Numbered from the stretch's first letter, positions 49,047-58,632 are shown. The stretch: DNA of 64,000 bases from Jannaschia faecimaris (GCF_900107415.1 NZ_FNPX01000001.1:372001-436000), one strand, 5' to 3'. The notes: generated from the sequence alone by a model not told the origin. A program made the numbers and translations.

Positions 49047-49703
49047 CTACTGCAGCATGTCCTTCGAATTCGCCATCAGGTGGTGGAACTTCTCGCCTTG
49101 GATGGCGACATGGTCGCGCAGGGCAGCGGCGGCGCGGTCTGGGTCGCCGTCGACAAGTTCCTTCAAGATTTCGCGGTGTTCGCGCATCGATTGGTTCATT
49201 CGCCCGCGCAGGCGCAGCTGTAGCCGACGGAAGGGTTTGAGGCGGCGGTGCAGGCGCAGGGTCTCGGACTCGAGGAAGGCGTTCCCGGAGGCATGGTAGA
49301 TCAGGTGGTGGAAGGTCTGATTTTCCCGATAGTAGAGATCGACGTTCCCCTGATCGAGGGCAGTCTGGGATTTTTCATTTGTAAGCTGAAGTTGGGCCAA
49401 GGTGTCGTCGGATATACGGAGCGCGGCCAGGCGACCGCATGTGGCCTCCAACTCGGCCATGACCTCGAACATCTCAAGCAGCTCGACCGGGCCGGGCTGA
49501 CGCACGAAAGCGCCCCGCCGGGGCTCCTGCGTGACGAGACCCGAGGTCGCAAGCTTCTGGATGGCTTCACGCACGGGCGTCCGGGAAACGCCGAACCGCT
49601 TGGCCAGCGTTATCTCGTCCAGTCGCTCTCCGTTACATAATTGTCCCGTTAGAACAAGATGTTCCAGTTCATTCGCGATCTTGTCGGCGCTTCGGATACT
49701 CAT
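49047..49703 (-). CDS. matR: GntR/FCD-family repressor of malonate genes
   Basis: The 218-residue regulator has an N-terminal winged helix (CNGERLDEITLAKRFGVSRTPVREAIQKLATSGLVTQEPRRGAFV) and a C-terminal FCD ligand-binding domain of helices with metal-binding-type histidines (FHHLIYHASGNAFLESETLRLHRRLKPF). The start ATG is at 49701-49703; a TTG one codon earlier is possible. It is divergent from a malonate TRAP and activation operon, and CTTGTATACAAG in the shared promoter region closely resembles the sites described for MatR and MdcY. It likely represses the operon until malonate is present. Confidence 0.85.
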   Translation of the reverse strand: MSIRSADKIANELEHLVLTGQLCNGERLDEITLAKRFGVSRTPVREAIQKLATSGLVTQEPRRGAFVRQPGPVELLEMFEVMAELEATCGRLAALRISDDTLAQLQLTNEKSQTALDQGNVDLYYRENQTFHHLIYHASGNAFLESETLRLHRRLKPFRRLQLRLRGRMNQSMREHREILKELVDGDPDRAAAALRDHVAIQGEKFHHLMANSKDMLQ

Positions 49704-49748
49704 CAAACGGACGATAGAGCACTATTCAAAAAACGCAAGAACGATTAC

Positions 49749-49760
49749 CTTGTATACAAG
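49749..49760. promoter_or_regulatory. Putative MatR operator
   Basis: CTTGTATACAAG is a perfect 12-bp palindrome 46 bp upstream of the matR start and 90 bp upstream of matP. The TTGTATACAA core is what the malonate regulators MatR and MdcY are reported to bind. It could control both divergent promoters. Confidence 0.7.
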
Positions 49761-49849
49761 ATGCTTGACTTACTATGCAATCGAGATGAGTTTGGCACGA
49801 CAGGGATGGAGACCTGACGAATTCGGGTTCAAAGGGAGGAACGAACAAG

Positions 49850-50830
49850 ATGAAGAAGACATTGCTACAGACTGCCGCGATCCTGACGCTTGCCGCAGGG
49901 GCGGCGGGGGCCGAGGAACTGCGCTTGTCGCACCAGTGGTCGAATCAGGACATCCGCAACCAAGTCGCGCAAATGGTCGCCGATGAGGTTGCCGCCGCAG
50001 ATGTCGACCTTGAAATTAAGATATTCGGCTCACAATCGCTGTTCAAAGCGCGCGAGCAATACACACCTCTGAGCCGCGGTCAGTTGGATATGACGGTCTT
50101 GCCCCTGTCCTATGCGGGGGGACAGCAGCCGGCGTACAACCTGACGCTGATGCCGGGTCTGGTGAAGAACCACGACCATGCCGCGCGCCTGAACGCCTCG
50201 CCTTTCATGGATGCCCTTGAAGAAAAGATGGCCGAGGATGACGTGATGGTCCTGGTGCATGGATACCTGGCTGGCGGATTCGCCGGGACCGAGGGCTGCA
50301 TCACCAATCCAGAAGACGTGGCCGGATTGCAGACCCGCGCGGCGGGCAAGGCGTTCGAGCAGATGCTGGCCGGGGCCGGGGCCTCAATCGCTTCGATGGC
50401 GTCTTCGGAAATCTACAATGCGATGCAGACGGGAGTTCTGGATGCGGCGAACACCTCGTCCTCGTCGTTCGTGTCGTACCGCATCTATGAGCAGGTGGCT
50501 TGCTACACGCCCGCTGGCGACGTGGCCTTGTGGTTCATGTATCAGCCGATGCTGATGAACAAATCGACCTTCGAGGGTCTGAACGAGGCGCAGCAGGCCG
50601 CCTTGTTGGCAGGTGCCGAAAAGGCCCAGGCCTTTTACCTGGAAGAAGCCAAGAAGGAAGATGCCGCCTCGGTCGATGTGTTCCGCGAGGCCGGTGTGGA
50701 GATCGCTGAGATGACTCAGGCAGACTTCGATGCCTGGCGCGCGCTGGCGCAACAGACGTCCTACGCGAGCTTCGTCGAGGAGACGCCGGACGGGCAGGCC
50801 CTTCTGGACCTGGCGCTGGCGGTCGACTGA
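49850..50830 (+). CDS. matP: Malonate TRAP transporter, solute-binding protein
   Basis: The 326-residue DctP-type protein begins with a signal peptide (MKKTLLQTAAILTLAAGAAGA), then LRLSHQWSNQDIRNQVAQMVADEV, ARE-like QSLFKAREQYTPLSRGQLDMTVLPLSYAGGQQPAYNLTLMPGLV and ETYNAMQTGVLDAANTSSSSF, typical of dicarboxylate TRAP binding proteins. The arginine at LQTRAAGKAF binds the carboxylate. It captures malonate in the periplasm for MatQM. A GGGAGGAAC site precedes the ATG. The substrate is inferred from the downstream malonyl-CoA genes. Confidence 0.88.
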   Translation: MKKTLLQTAAILTLAAGAAGAEELRLSHQWSNQDIRNQVAQMVADEVAAADVDLEIKIFGSQSLFKAREQYTPLSRGQLDMTVLPLSYAGGQQPAYNLTLMPGLVKNHDHAARLNASPFMDALEEKMAEDDVMVLVHGYLAGGFAGTEGCITNPEDVAGLQTRAAGKAFEQMLAGAGASIASMASSEIYNAMQTGVLDAANTSSSSFVSYRIYEQVACYTPAGDVALWFMYQPMLMNKSTFEGLNEAQQAALLAGAEKAQAFYLEEAKKEDAASVDVFREAGVEIAEMTQADFDAWRALAQQTSYASFVEETPDGQALLDLALAVD

Positions 50831-50891
50831 TCGCACTTGGGGCGGCGCAGCGCGTCGGCCCACCCTTCCACTTCACGATGAGAGCGATCTG

Positions 50892-51440
50892 ATGTCCGGA
50901 CACCAGACAGCCGCCGAATTTCGCGCGGGCAACAACCCGTTCCTGAAAACAATCGGTGCCATATCGACGCTGGCCGGGTGGTGTTCCGCCACGATGATCG
51001 TCGCTGCGGTGGCGATCACCTGCCAGATGATTTTCGTGCGGTTCGTCCTGAACGCCTCCACCATCTGGCAGACGGAAATGGTCGTATATCTGGTGATCGC
51101 GGCGACGCTGGTCGGGCTGCCTTACGTGCAGCTCCTCCGGGGGCACGTAAACGTTGACCTGATCCCGCTGATGCTGCCTCCCCCGGTGCGGTTCCTGCTG
51201 TGCATCCTGACCCTTGTGATGTCGATCGCGATCTGCGCGGTGATGTTCTGGTATGGGTATGAATTCTGGCACTTCGCCTGGGAGCGGGGCTGGAAGTCGG
51301 ACACGGTCTGGGGCGTCCGGCTTTGGATTCCTTACCTGGCGCTCCCGGTCGGGCTGGGTCTGCTGGTCCTGCAGTTGATCGCGGACCTCGTCGGCGTTCT
51401 GCTTGGAATCGATAAACCCTTCGGACTGGAGGACAACTGA
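50892..51440 (+). CDS. matQ: Malonate TRAP transporter, small membrane subunit
   Basis: The 182-residue DctQ-type protein has four hydrophobic helices (about residues 22-48, 58-78, 92-115 and 137-165) and the family stretch FVRFVLNASTIWQTEMVVYLVIAATLVGLPYVQLLRGHVNVD. It pairs with MatM to form the sodium-driven transporter. Start ATG at 50892; an upstream extension overlaps matP and is not coding. The stop overlaps the matM start (TGATG). Confidence 0.88.
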   Translation: MSGHQTAAEFRAGNNPFLKTIGAISTLAGWCSATMIVAAVAITCQMIFVRFVLNASTIWQTEMVVYLVIAATLVGLPYVQLLRGHVNVDLIPLMLPPPVRFLLCILTLVMSIAICAVMFWYGYEFWHFAWERGWKSDTVWGVRLWIPYLALPVGLGLLVLQLIADLVGVLLGIDKPFGLEDN

Positions 51441-52756
51441 TGGATCCGCTTACTCTCAGTGGCCTCGTTGCGCTCTGTACCATTCTCGTCCTGTTTTCGG
51501 GGGTATCGGTCGCCATCGGCCTGCTGATCGTGTCGGCCGGGTTCCTGATCGTTTTCGACGGAGTTCGTTCGCTGGAACTGATGCCGGAAATCCTGTTTGG
51601 CAAACTGGATAACTTCGCCCTTCTGGCGATCCCGATGTTTATCATCATGGGCTCATCCATCGCCTCGACCCGGGCGGGGGCAGACCTTTACGAAGCGCTG
51701 GAGCGTTGGCTGACGCGGGTTCCGGGTGGCCTCGTGATTTCCAACCTCGGTGCGTGCGCCCTGTTCGCGGCGATGTCCGGCTCCAGCCCGGCCACCTGCG
51801 CCGCCATTGGTAAGATGGGCATTCCGGAAATGCGCAAGCGGGGCTATCCCGACGGGGTCGCCGCCGGGTCCATCGCGGCGGGTGGCACTCTTGGTATCCT
51901 TATCCCGCCATCGGTCACGATGATCGTCTATGGTATTGCCACCGAAAGTTCGATCGGGCGTCTTTTTCTGGCCGGCGTGTTTCCGGGCCTGCTGCTTGTG
52001 GGGCTGTTCATGGCTTGGTCGCTCTATTCCACGGCGCGGTCCGGCGACCGGAACCTTCTGAACGTCGGGACTTATACGTGGCGCGAGAAGTTCGAGATCC
52101 TGCCCCGTGTCCTTCCATTTCTGTTCATCATCCTAGGCGTGCTCTACGCCATGTACGGCGGTATCGCGACGCCCTCGGAGACGGCGGCTGTCGGCGCACT
52201 CCTGTGCCTGATTATTGCGATGGTGATCTACAAGCTTTGGAACCCTCGCGACCTCTGGGTCGTGCTGAAAGACAGCACGCGGGAGTCGGTGATGATCCTG
52301 TTCATCATCGCCGCGGCGGGCGTGTTCTCCTACATGCTTTCGAGCCTGTTCATCACGCAATCCATCGCCGAGTGGATCGGGACTCTGGACGTGAACCGGT
52401 GGTGGCTGATGGGGGCGATCAACGTGTTCCTGTTGATCGCGGGATTCTTCTTGCCGCCGGTCGCGGTGATCCTGATGGCGGCCCCGATCCTGTTGCCAGT
52501 AATCGTGACGGCGGGTTTCGACCCGATCTGGTTCGCGGTAATCCTCACGATCAACATGGAGATCGGTCTGATCTCGCCTCCGGTGGGCCTGAACCTTTAT
52601 GTTATAAATGGTATCGCACCTGATATCCCGCTGAAGACAATCCTGATGGGGTCGCTCCCGTTCGTGGCCTGCATGGTTCTGGCCATTCTGCTGCTGTGCC
52701 TGTTCCCCGGCATCGCGACCTGGTTGCCGGACATGGTGATGGGACCCGCGATATGA
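51440..52756 (+). CDS. matM: Malonate TRAP transporter, large membrane subunit
   Basis: The 438-residue DctM-type permease has about 12 helices and the signature segments LLAIPMFIIMGSSIASTRAGADLYEAL, GCALFAAMSGSSPATCAAIGKMGIPEM, GSIAAGGTLGILIPPSVTMIVYGIATESSIGRLFLAGVFPG and EIGLISPPVGLNLYVINGIA. It moves the solute delivered by MatP with sodium. Its stop overlaps the matA start by 4 bp, linking transport with malonyl-CoA metabolism. Confidence 0.92.
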   Translation: MDPLTLSGLVALCTILVLFSGVSVAIGLLIVSAGFLIVFDGVRSLELMPEILFGKLDNFALLAIPMFIIMGSSIASTRAGADLYEALERWLTRVPGGLVISNLGACALFAAMSGSSPATCAAIGKMGIPEMRKRGYPDGVAAGSIAAGGTLGILIPPSVTMIVYGIATESSIGRLFLAGVFPGLLLVGLFMAWSLYSTARSGDRNLLNVGTYTWREKFEILPRVLPFLFIILGVLYAMYGGIATPSETAAVGALLCLIIAMVIYKLWNPRDLWVVLKDSTRESVMILFIIAAAGVFSYMLSSLFITQSIAEWIGTLDVNRWWLMGAINVFLLIAGFFLPPVAVILMAAPILLPVIVTAGFDPIWFAVILTINMEIGLISPPVGLNLYVINGIAPDIPLKTILMGSLPFVACMVLAILLLCLFPGIATWLPDMVMGPAI

Positions 52757-53997
52757 GCTTGCTGGCGGACCTTCTGTCGACGGTGTTCGAAAGGTCGGCC
52801 CGACTCGCGCCGACCACGAAGTGGGACAGCCGGCCCATCGCGGACCTGGTATCGGAGTTGATCGGGGCCAATGGCGAGGTGCGGGGGATGACGCTGGCGC
52901 GGCAGATCCTGGACCGGTACGCGGTGATGGATCTGGACGAGAAACGCGCGTTCTTCACGCATCTGGCCACCGGGCTGGACATCGATGCGGACGCCGTGCG
53001 CGCAGCCTTGTCGGCCTACGAGGAGAAGCGTTCCCGTGCCAATTACCGCGCCTTCCTGGGGGCGGCAGAACCCGCGCGGCAGGAATTGATTCGCCGCCTG
53101 AACCAGGCACCAGGGGCCACCGGCAGCCTTGTCGAGATGCGCGCAGACCTTTTGCAGATGGCGCGAAATGATACGTCGTTGGCCGCGCTGGACGTGGATT
53201 TCCGGCACCTCTTCTCATCGTGGTTTAACCGGGGCTTCCTTGTCTTGCGACCGATCAATTGGGAAAGCCCCGCGCATATTCTGGAGAAGATCATCCAGTA
53301 TGAAGCGGTTCATGCGATCGACAGCTGGGACGACCTGCGCCGCCGGATGCAGCCCAGCGACCGGCGCTGCTTTGCATTCTTTCACCCGGCGATGCCGGAT
53401 GAGCCGCTGATCTTTGTGGAAGTGGCCCTGACGAAGGGCGTGCCGGGGTCGATCCAGAGTGTACTGGCTGACGGGCGCGAGGTGCTGGACGCGTCCGTGG
53501 CAGATACGGCGGTGTTCTACTCCATCTCCAACTGCCAGTCAGGGCTGGCCGGCATTTCATTCGGCAACTCCTTGATCAAGCAGGTGGTTGACGACCTTTC
53601 ACGGGAATTGCCGGGGTTGAAGACATTCGTGACCCTGTCGCCGATTCCCGGTTTTGCCAAATGGCTGGCGGACGAGGGGCTGAAGGTGGATATGGGGGAT
53701 GCGCGGTTGCTGCCGCTGGCCTCGCGGTACCTGTTGCAGGCAAAGCGGCCCGATGGCTTCCCGCTCGACCCCGTGGCGCGGTTCCATCTGGGCAACGGAG
53801 CCCGCGTCCACGCGCTGCACGCCGGGGCCGACACCTCCGCCAACGGGCAGTCGCAGTCGCTGGGGATGATGGTCAATTACCTCTACGACGTTTCTGCACT
53901 CGCACTGAACCACGAGCGCTTCACCGGAGCCAAAACGATTGCGGCTTCGTCTGAGGTCAAGTCCTTGGTCCGCGCGTCTGAAAAGAGCGACACTTAA
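52753..53997 (+). CDS. matA: Malonyl-CoA decarboxylase
   Basis: The 414-residue protein has the N-terminal helical region of malonyl-CoA decarboxylases followed by the GNAT-like catalytic domain: LFSSWFNRGFLVLRPINWESPAHILEKIIQYEAVHAI, FFHPAMPDEPLIFVEVALTKGVPGSIQSV, FYSISNCQSGLAGISFGNSLIKQVV and FVTLSPIPGF. The Ser and His in these blocks are the catalytic pair. It converts malonyl-CoA to acetyl-CoA and CO2. Start ATG at 52753 overlaps matM. The C-terminus includes MMVNYLYD, family-typical. Confidence 0.93.
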   Translation: MSLLADLLSTVFERSARLAPTTKWDSRPIADLVSELIGANGEVRGMTLARQILDRYAVMDLDEKRAFFTHLATGLDIDADAVRAALSAYEEKRSRANYRAFLGAAEPARQELIRRLNQAPGATGSLVEMRADLLQMARNDTSLAALDVDFRHLFSSWFNRGFLVLRPINWESPAHILEKIIQYEAVHAIDSWDDLRRRMQPSDRRCFAFFHPAMPDEPLIFVEVALTKGVPGSIQSVLADGREVLDASVADTAVFYSISNCQSGLAGISFGNSLIKQVVDDLSRELPGLKTFVTLSPIPGFAKWLADEGLKVDMGDARLLPLASRYLLQAKRPDGFPLDPVARFHLGNGARVHALHAGADTSANGQSQSLGMMVNYLYDVSALALNHERFTGAKTIAASSEVKSLVRASEKSDT

Positions 53998-54008
53998 GGA
54001 GCCCTTAG

Positions 54009-55526
54009 ATGGCAAATCCTCTCTATGATACATTGTTCGGTCGCCATGCGGGGGCAACGACCCCGTTCCTGCATCTGCTGGACGGTACGACGATCACGCA
54101 CGCGGAGTTCTTGGCGCGAAGTGCCCGGACCGCAAACACCTTGACGCAATTGGGGCTGAAGCCCGGCGACCGGCTGGCTGCTCAGATCGACAAGTCGCCC
54201 GATGCAGTGGCACTCTATGCGGCCTGCGTGCAGGCAGGGCTGGTGTTTCTGCCACTCAACACCGGCTACACGCCCGATGAGATCAGCTATTTCATCGAGA
54301 ATTCAGGTGCAGCGCTTTTCGTCTGCCAAGATAAGCGGCGCGATGATCTGATGCCCGTAGCCAAGGCTGCTGGCGCAAGGTTGGAGACGTTGGACGAGGC
54401 GGGCGGCGGCAGCCTTGCCCGGCTGGCCGAGGGACAACCCGACAGTTTCAGGACGGTGGACCGGACGGGGGACGATCTGGCGGCCTTCTTGTATACATCC
54501 GGGACCACTGGGCGGTCCAAAGGGGCGATGCTGACGCAGGACAACCTGCTGTCGAACGCGCAGACCTTGGCCAAGCACTGGCGGTTCACCGCGGATGACG
54601 TGCTGCTGCATGCGCTTCCGATCTTTCACACGCACGGTCTGTTCGTGGCGATCAACGTCACGCTGGTGTCCGGGGGATCGATGATCTTCCTGCCGAAGTT
54701 TGATCTGGATGCGATGATCGAGAACATGCCGCGAGCGACCACGATGATGGGTGTTCCGACGTTCTACACGCGCCTTATGGAAGATCCGCGCTTCACTGAC
54801 GACCTGACCCGGCATATGCGGCTGTTCATCTCGGGGAGCGCGCCGCTGCTGGCCGATACGCATGTCGCCTTCGAGGACCGAACGGGCCACCGCATCCTTG
54901 AACGCTACGGGATGACGGAAACCAACATGAACACCTCGAACCCCTATGACGGGGAGCGCCGCGCCGGGACGGTCGGGTTCCCCCTTCCGGGTGTCGAGCT
55001 CAAGATAACCGACCCCGCCACGGGCGATACCCTGCCAGACGGCAAGATCGGCCAGATCGAAGTGCGCGGGCCGAACGTGTTCAAGGGGTATTGGCAGATG
55101 CCCGAGAAGACGGCGGCCGAGTTGCGGGACGACGGCTTCTTCATCACCGGCGATTTGGGTCAGATCGATCGCGACGGCTACGTGTCCATCGTCGGGCGCG
55201 ATAAGGACCTGATCATCTCGGGCGGGTACAATATCTATCCAAAGGAGATCGAGATGGTGATCGACGATCAACCGGGTGTTCAGGAAAGCGCAGTGATTGG
55301 TGTCCCACATGCCGATTTCGGCGAAACTGTTCTTGGCCTGATTGTCCCCGAGAAAGACGCGAACCCGGACATGGACGCGATCGCGGGTGTCCTTTCGACG
55401 TCGCTGGCACGCTTCAAGCAGCCGCGAAAGCTGATCGTGGTGACGGACTTGCCGCGCAACACCATGGGAAAGGTTCAGAAGAATGTGCTGCGCAAAGAAT
55501 ACGAGACAGCGTTCGCGGCGCAGTAA
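54009..55526 (+). CDS. matB: Malonyl-CoA synthetase (malonate-CoA ligase)
   Basis: The 505-residue AMP-forming ligase has the P-loop FLYTSGTTGRSKGAML, LPIFHTHGLFVAINVTL, MGVPTFYTRLM, ILERYGMTETNMNTSNPYDGERRAGTVGFPLPGVELKI, and the C-terminal GRDKDLIISGGYNIYPKEIE with the catalytic lysine in PRNTMGKVQKN. The ERRAGTVGFPLPGV block is characteristic of MatB. It joins malonate and CoA with ATP. It starts 11 bp after matA and ends the operon. Confidence 0.93.
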   Translation: MANPLYDTLFGRHAGATTPFLHLLDGTTITHAEFLARSARTANTLTQLGLKPGDRLAAQIDKSPDAVALYAACVQAGLVFLPLNTGYTPDEISYFIENSGAALFVCQDKRRDDLMPVAKAAGARLETLDEAGGGSLARLAEGQPDSFRTVDRTGDDLAAFLYTSGTTGRSKGAMLTQDNLLSNAQTLAKHWRFTADDVLLHALPIFHTHGLFVAINVTLVSGGSMIFLPKFDLDAMIENMPRATTMMGVPTFYTRLMEDPRFTDDLTRHMRLFISGSAPLLADTHVAFEDRTGHRILERYGMTETNMNTSNPYDGERRAGTVGFPLPGVELKITDPATGDTLPDGKIGQIEVRGPNVFKGYWQMPEKTAAELRDDGFFITGDLGQIDRDGYVSIVGRDKDLIISGGYNIYPKEIEMVIDDQPGVQESAVIGVPHADFGETVLGLIVPEKDANPDMDAIAGVLSTSLARFKQPRKLIVVTDLPRNTMGKVQKNVLRKEYETAFAAQ

Positions 55527-55759
55527 GTCGTATTCCCGCACGTTCCTTGCCCCGCGTCGGCGTGCCGAGAAAGCGGGGCGGTGAATGCTGGCTGACACTT
55601 CTGGATAGAGAAAACCCAGTCTTGCAATGGCAATTATCAATCGACACGGGGGCCGAAAGCGAAGGTAAGATTTACCGTTCCTCTTGCCTCTGCCATTAAA
55701 CGGTGGTCCCTTCGCGCGCGTCAGCCCCGACAGAGGGCACCACCCACAGGAGAGACTCG

Positions 55760-57343
55760 ATGCTTCGCACCACTGCAATTCTGACCATCGCCACGCTGGC
55801 GACCGGCGCATTCGCCGACGGACACAGCGAAACACTGCGCTGGGCGCGCGCGGGCGATAGCCTGACGCTGGACCCCCATGCCCAGAACGAGGGCCCGACG
55901 CACACCCTAGCCCACCAGATCTATGAGCCGCTGATCATCCGCGATCAGACCGGCGCGTTCGAGGCGGCGCTGGCCACCGAATGGGCCCCGTCCGAAACCG
56001 ATCCGAACGTCTGGACGTTCAAGTTGCGGGAAGGCGTGACCTTCTCCGACGGCGCGGCATTCACCGCCGAGGACGTCGTGTTCAGCTTCACCCGTGCGAA
56101 GTCGGAAAACTCCGCGATGAAGGAGTTGCTCACCTCGATCAACGAAATCCGTGCAGTCGACGATTACACCGTGGAGTTCGTCACCGACGGACCGAACCCG
56201 ATCCTGCCGTCGAACTTCACGAACCTGTTCATGATGGACAGCGGCTGGGCCGAGGCCAACGACGTCGTGGACGTGCAGAACATGGCCGACGGCGAGACGA
56301 CCTTCGCCGCGACCAATGCTAACGGAACCGGCCCCTATTCCGTCGTCAGCCGAGAGCCGGACGTGAAGACCGTCCTGGAAGCGAACCCCGACTACTGGGG
56401 CGTAGGAGAGTTCCCGCTGGGCTATGGCCGGATCGAGTATACGCCGATCCAGAACGCCGCGACGCGGGTTGCGGCCCTTCTGTCGGGTGAGGTCGACTTC
56501 ATCCAGGACGTGCCGGTGCAGGACCTGGGCCGCGTTGCCGAGACCGAGGGCCTGGTCGTCAAGAGCGCGCCGCAGAACCGCGTGATCTTCCTGGGCATGA
56601 ACATGGGTGCCGACGATCTGGAGCGCGACAACGTGGACGGGGCGAACCCGTTTGCAGACGTCAATGTGCGCCGCGCGATGAACATGGCGATCAACCGCGA
56701 TGCCATTCGCCAGGTCGTGATGCGCGGCCAGTCGCAGCCCGCAGGCATGATCGCACCGCCCTTCGTCAACGGCTGGACCGCTGAACTGGACGCGGTGCAG
56801 GACGCCGACATCGAGGCCGCCAAGGCGCTGCTGGCGGAAGCCGGGTATGCCGACGGGTTCACGGTGCAGATGGATTGCCCGAACGATCGCTACGTCAACG
56901 ACGAGGCGATCTGTCAGGCGGTCGCGGGGATGCTGGGCCAGATCGGCATCACCATCAACCTGAACGCGCAGTCAAAGGCGCTGCACTTCCCGCTGATCCA
57001 GAACGCTACGACCGATCTTTACATGCTGGGTTGGGGCGTTCCGACCTATGACAGCGAATACATCTTCAACTTCCTGGTGCACACCAAGGACGGAGAGCGC
57101 GGTTCGTGGAACCCGACCGGGTTCTCGGATGCGGACGTGGACGCCAAGATCAAGAGCCTGGCCTCCGAGACCGACCTGGACGCGCGCAACGCGACCATCG
57201 CCGAGATCTGGGAAGTCGTGCAGGACCAGCAGCTTTACCTGCCGCTCCACCACCAGGTCCTGAACTGGGGTATGACCGACGCCGTCGGCACCGAGGTGTC
57301 GCCGGAGGATGACCCGAAGTTCAAGCACTTCGAGGCCAACTGA
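55760..57343 (+). CDS. Family-5 (peptide/nickel/opine) ABC transporter solute-binding protein
   Basis: The 527-residue protein starts at ATG 55760 after AGGAGAGA with a signal peptide (MLRTTAILTIATLATGAFA). The mature part has LRWARAGDSLTLDPHAQNEGPTHTLAHQIYEPLI, WTFKLREGVTFSDGAAFTAEDVVFSF, GTGPYSVVSREPDVKTVLEANPDYWG and AVRRAMNMAINRD-like (VRRAMNMAINRDAIRQVVMRG), the SBP_bac_5 pattern. Substrate is not predictable: peptide, opine or similar. No permease or ATPase gene follows; a terminator lies 100 bp downstream, so it is an orphan. It is similar in organisation to the protein at 59707. Confidence 0.88.
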   Translation: MLRTTAILTIATLATGAFADGHSETLRWARAGDSLTLDPHAQNEGPTHTLAHQIYEPLIIRDQTGAFEAALATEWAPSETDPNVWTFKLREGVTFSDGAAFTAEDVVFSFTRAKSENSAMKELLTSINEIRAVDDYTVEFVTDGPNPILPSNFTNLFMMDSGWAEANDVVDVQNMADGETTFAATNANGTGPYSVVSREPDVKTVLEANPDYWGVGEFPLGYGRIEYTPIQNAATRVAALLSGEVDFIQDVPVQDLGRVAETEGLVVKSAPQNRVIFLGMNMGADDLERDNVDGANPFADVNVRRAMNMAINRDAIRQVVMRGQSQPAGMIAPPFVNGWTAELDAVQDADIEAAKALLAEAGYADGFTVQMDCPNDRYVNDEAICQAVAGMLGQIGITINLNAQSKALHFPLIQNATTDLYMLGWGVPTYDSEYIFNFLVHTKDGERGSWNPTGFSDADVDAKIKSLASETDLDARNATIAEIWEVVQDQQLYLPLHHQVLNWGMTDAVGTEVSPEDDPKFKHFEAN

Positions 57344-57442
57344 TCGGTGTGGAAAACGGTCAAGGGGTGCCACATGCGTCCCTTGATGAATCTGACACCT
57401 GCCGGTGCAAGACCGCTCCCGATCAGGTTGAACAGATGACTA

Positions 57443-57472
57443 CGCTCTCGCAGATACCTGCGAGAGCGTTTT
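57443..57472 (+). terminator. Rho-independent terminator after the orphan binding protein
   Basis: CGCTCTCGCAG-ATAC-CTGCGAGAGCG is a perfect 11-bp stem with a 4-base loop followed by TTTT. It lies 100 bp after the solute-binding protein stop. Confidence 0.9.
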
Positions 57473-57861
57473 CCATTTGCCCGTAGGCCATCGGCGATCC
57501 CGACCTACGTTCTCGGGTCGGCAGGGCCGGAAACGCCATAGATGCGGTTGCCTGGCTCTGGCCCAACCACTGCGGTCACAGGAAAATGCGCCAGAGCTTG
57601 CCGGGGACTGCATGATCCATTTTCGGGCAATGCGTTTCCAGTGCGCGACACTTCGTCTCCGGGGCTTCAGTCAGAAAGCCGCAACGCGCGACAGTTACAT
57701 CAAGATCAGTTGCGAACGATGACTGCCAGAACCCTGTCGATGAATCGTCGGAGTGGGGACAGAAGTGCGCTGGATGTGACGACCACCTTTCGCAGCCCGG
57801 TTTTTGATCCGCCTGGACGAAGATATTCAGCCGATCGTGCCGGAACATCGGTCACTTGGCA
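57473..57861. other. Intergenic stretch with no recognisable gene
   Basis: No convincing coding frame, RNA or repeat was seen between the terminator and the LysR remnant. Short open frames on both strands lack ribosome sites and protein-like composition. It may be decayed DNA belonging to the same degraded region as the LysR pseudogene. Confidence 0.5.
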
Positions 57862-58582
57862 TTGGATCGGATAACGGCGGTGACGTTGAGGGATCGCTTT
57901 CGGTGGCGCACGCGCGCTCGGCCAGACCTGGCCGACGGTGAGCCGACAGGTTGCCGCGCTTGAGTATGATTTGAATGTCTCCCTGTTCGAGCGCACCGGA
58001 CTGTCTGTCCCTCAGACGCAACCGGGAATCGAATGGCTTGAATATATCCGATCCATGGTGAGCGGCGCGAATATGGCTTCGCTCGCCGCTTTGGGTCGGT
58101 GCCAATCGATCGAAGGCCATGCACTCCCCCCCCGACCAACCAAGCTGTCTGACGAGGCGTGTGCGTGACGAAGTAATGCGGTTCTACGCCTGCCGGGCTT
58201 ACCTTGATGTCCGTGGTCGGCTGAAGGCGGATAGATTGTCTCAACATCAGATTATCAACTTCGTTGGGGTCGACCGGATCTTGGGATACTTGCTCCCCGT
58301 CGGGCTGAACTTGACCAAGTTCAATCTTCGTCTGAGGTCGTCGTCCCAAGTCGTGGCTTGGGGGTTGGCGCGCAGCGGGCTGGGCATGATGATCATGCCC
58401 GATCGGATTACGACTAAATTCCCCGAGTTCGTGCCTGTTCTGAGCGAAATAGAGCCGTTCCGTATCCCAACCTGGCTGGTTGCAAACAGCGAACTGCGAA
58501 CGGGCAGTCGCATCTGGCCGGTGTTCGATCATCTGGCATACGGCCTTTCACCAATGGGCCCACGTGAGATGTCTGCGCCTTA
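57862..58582 (+). pseudogene. LysR-family regulator, decayed
   Basis: Fragments of a LysR regulator appear in different frames. EGSLSVAH...ARPG near 57890 corresponds to the GSLSGAARALG helix-turn-helix start; after an indel VSRQVAALEYDLNVSLFERTG (from 57938) continues the DNA-binding domain. A large internal deletion or shift follows near 58130, after which YACRAYLDVRGRLK to VVAWGLARSGLGMMIMPD and VPVLSEIEPFRIPTWLVANSELRTGSRIWPVFDHLA recovers the ligand-domain end at 58582. At least two frame breaks and a missing middle section show it is not functional. Confidence 0.75.
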
Positions 58583-58609
58583 GGCATTGATGGGCTTCCT
58601 GGTGGCTTG

Positions 58610-58632
58610 GCCCCGGCGCGGGGCTGTTTTTT
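58610..58632 (+). terminator. Weak Rho-independent terminator
   Basis: GCCCC-GGCGC-GGGGC followed by TGTTTTTT, 28 bp after the LysR remnant and 37 bp before bciA. The stem is only five GC pairs but the T-tract is clear. Confidence 0.6.
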
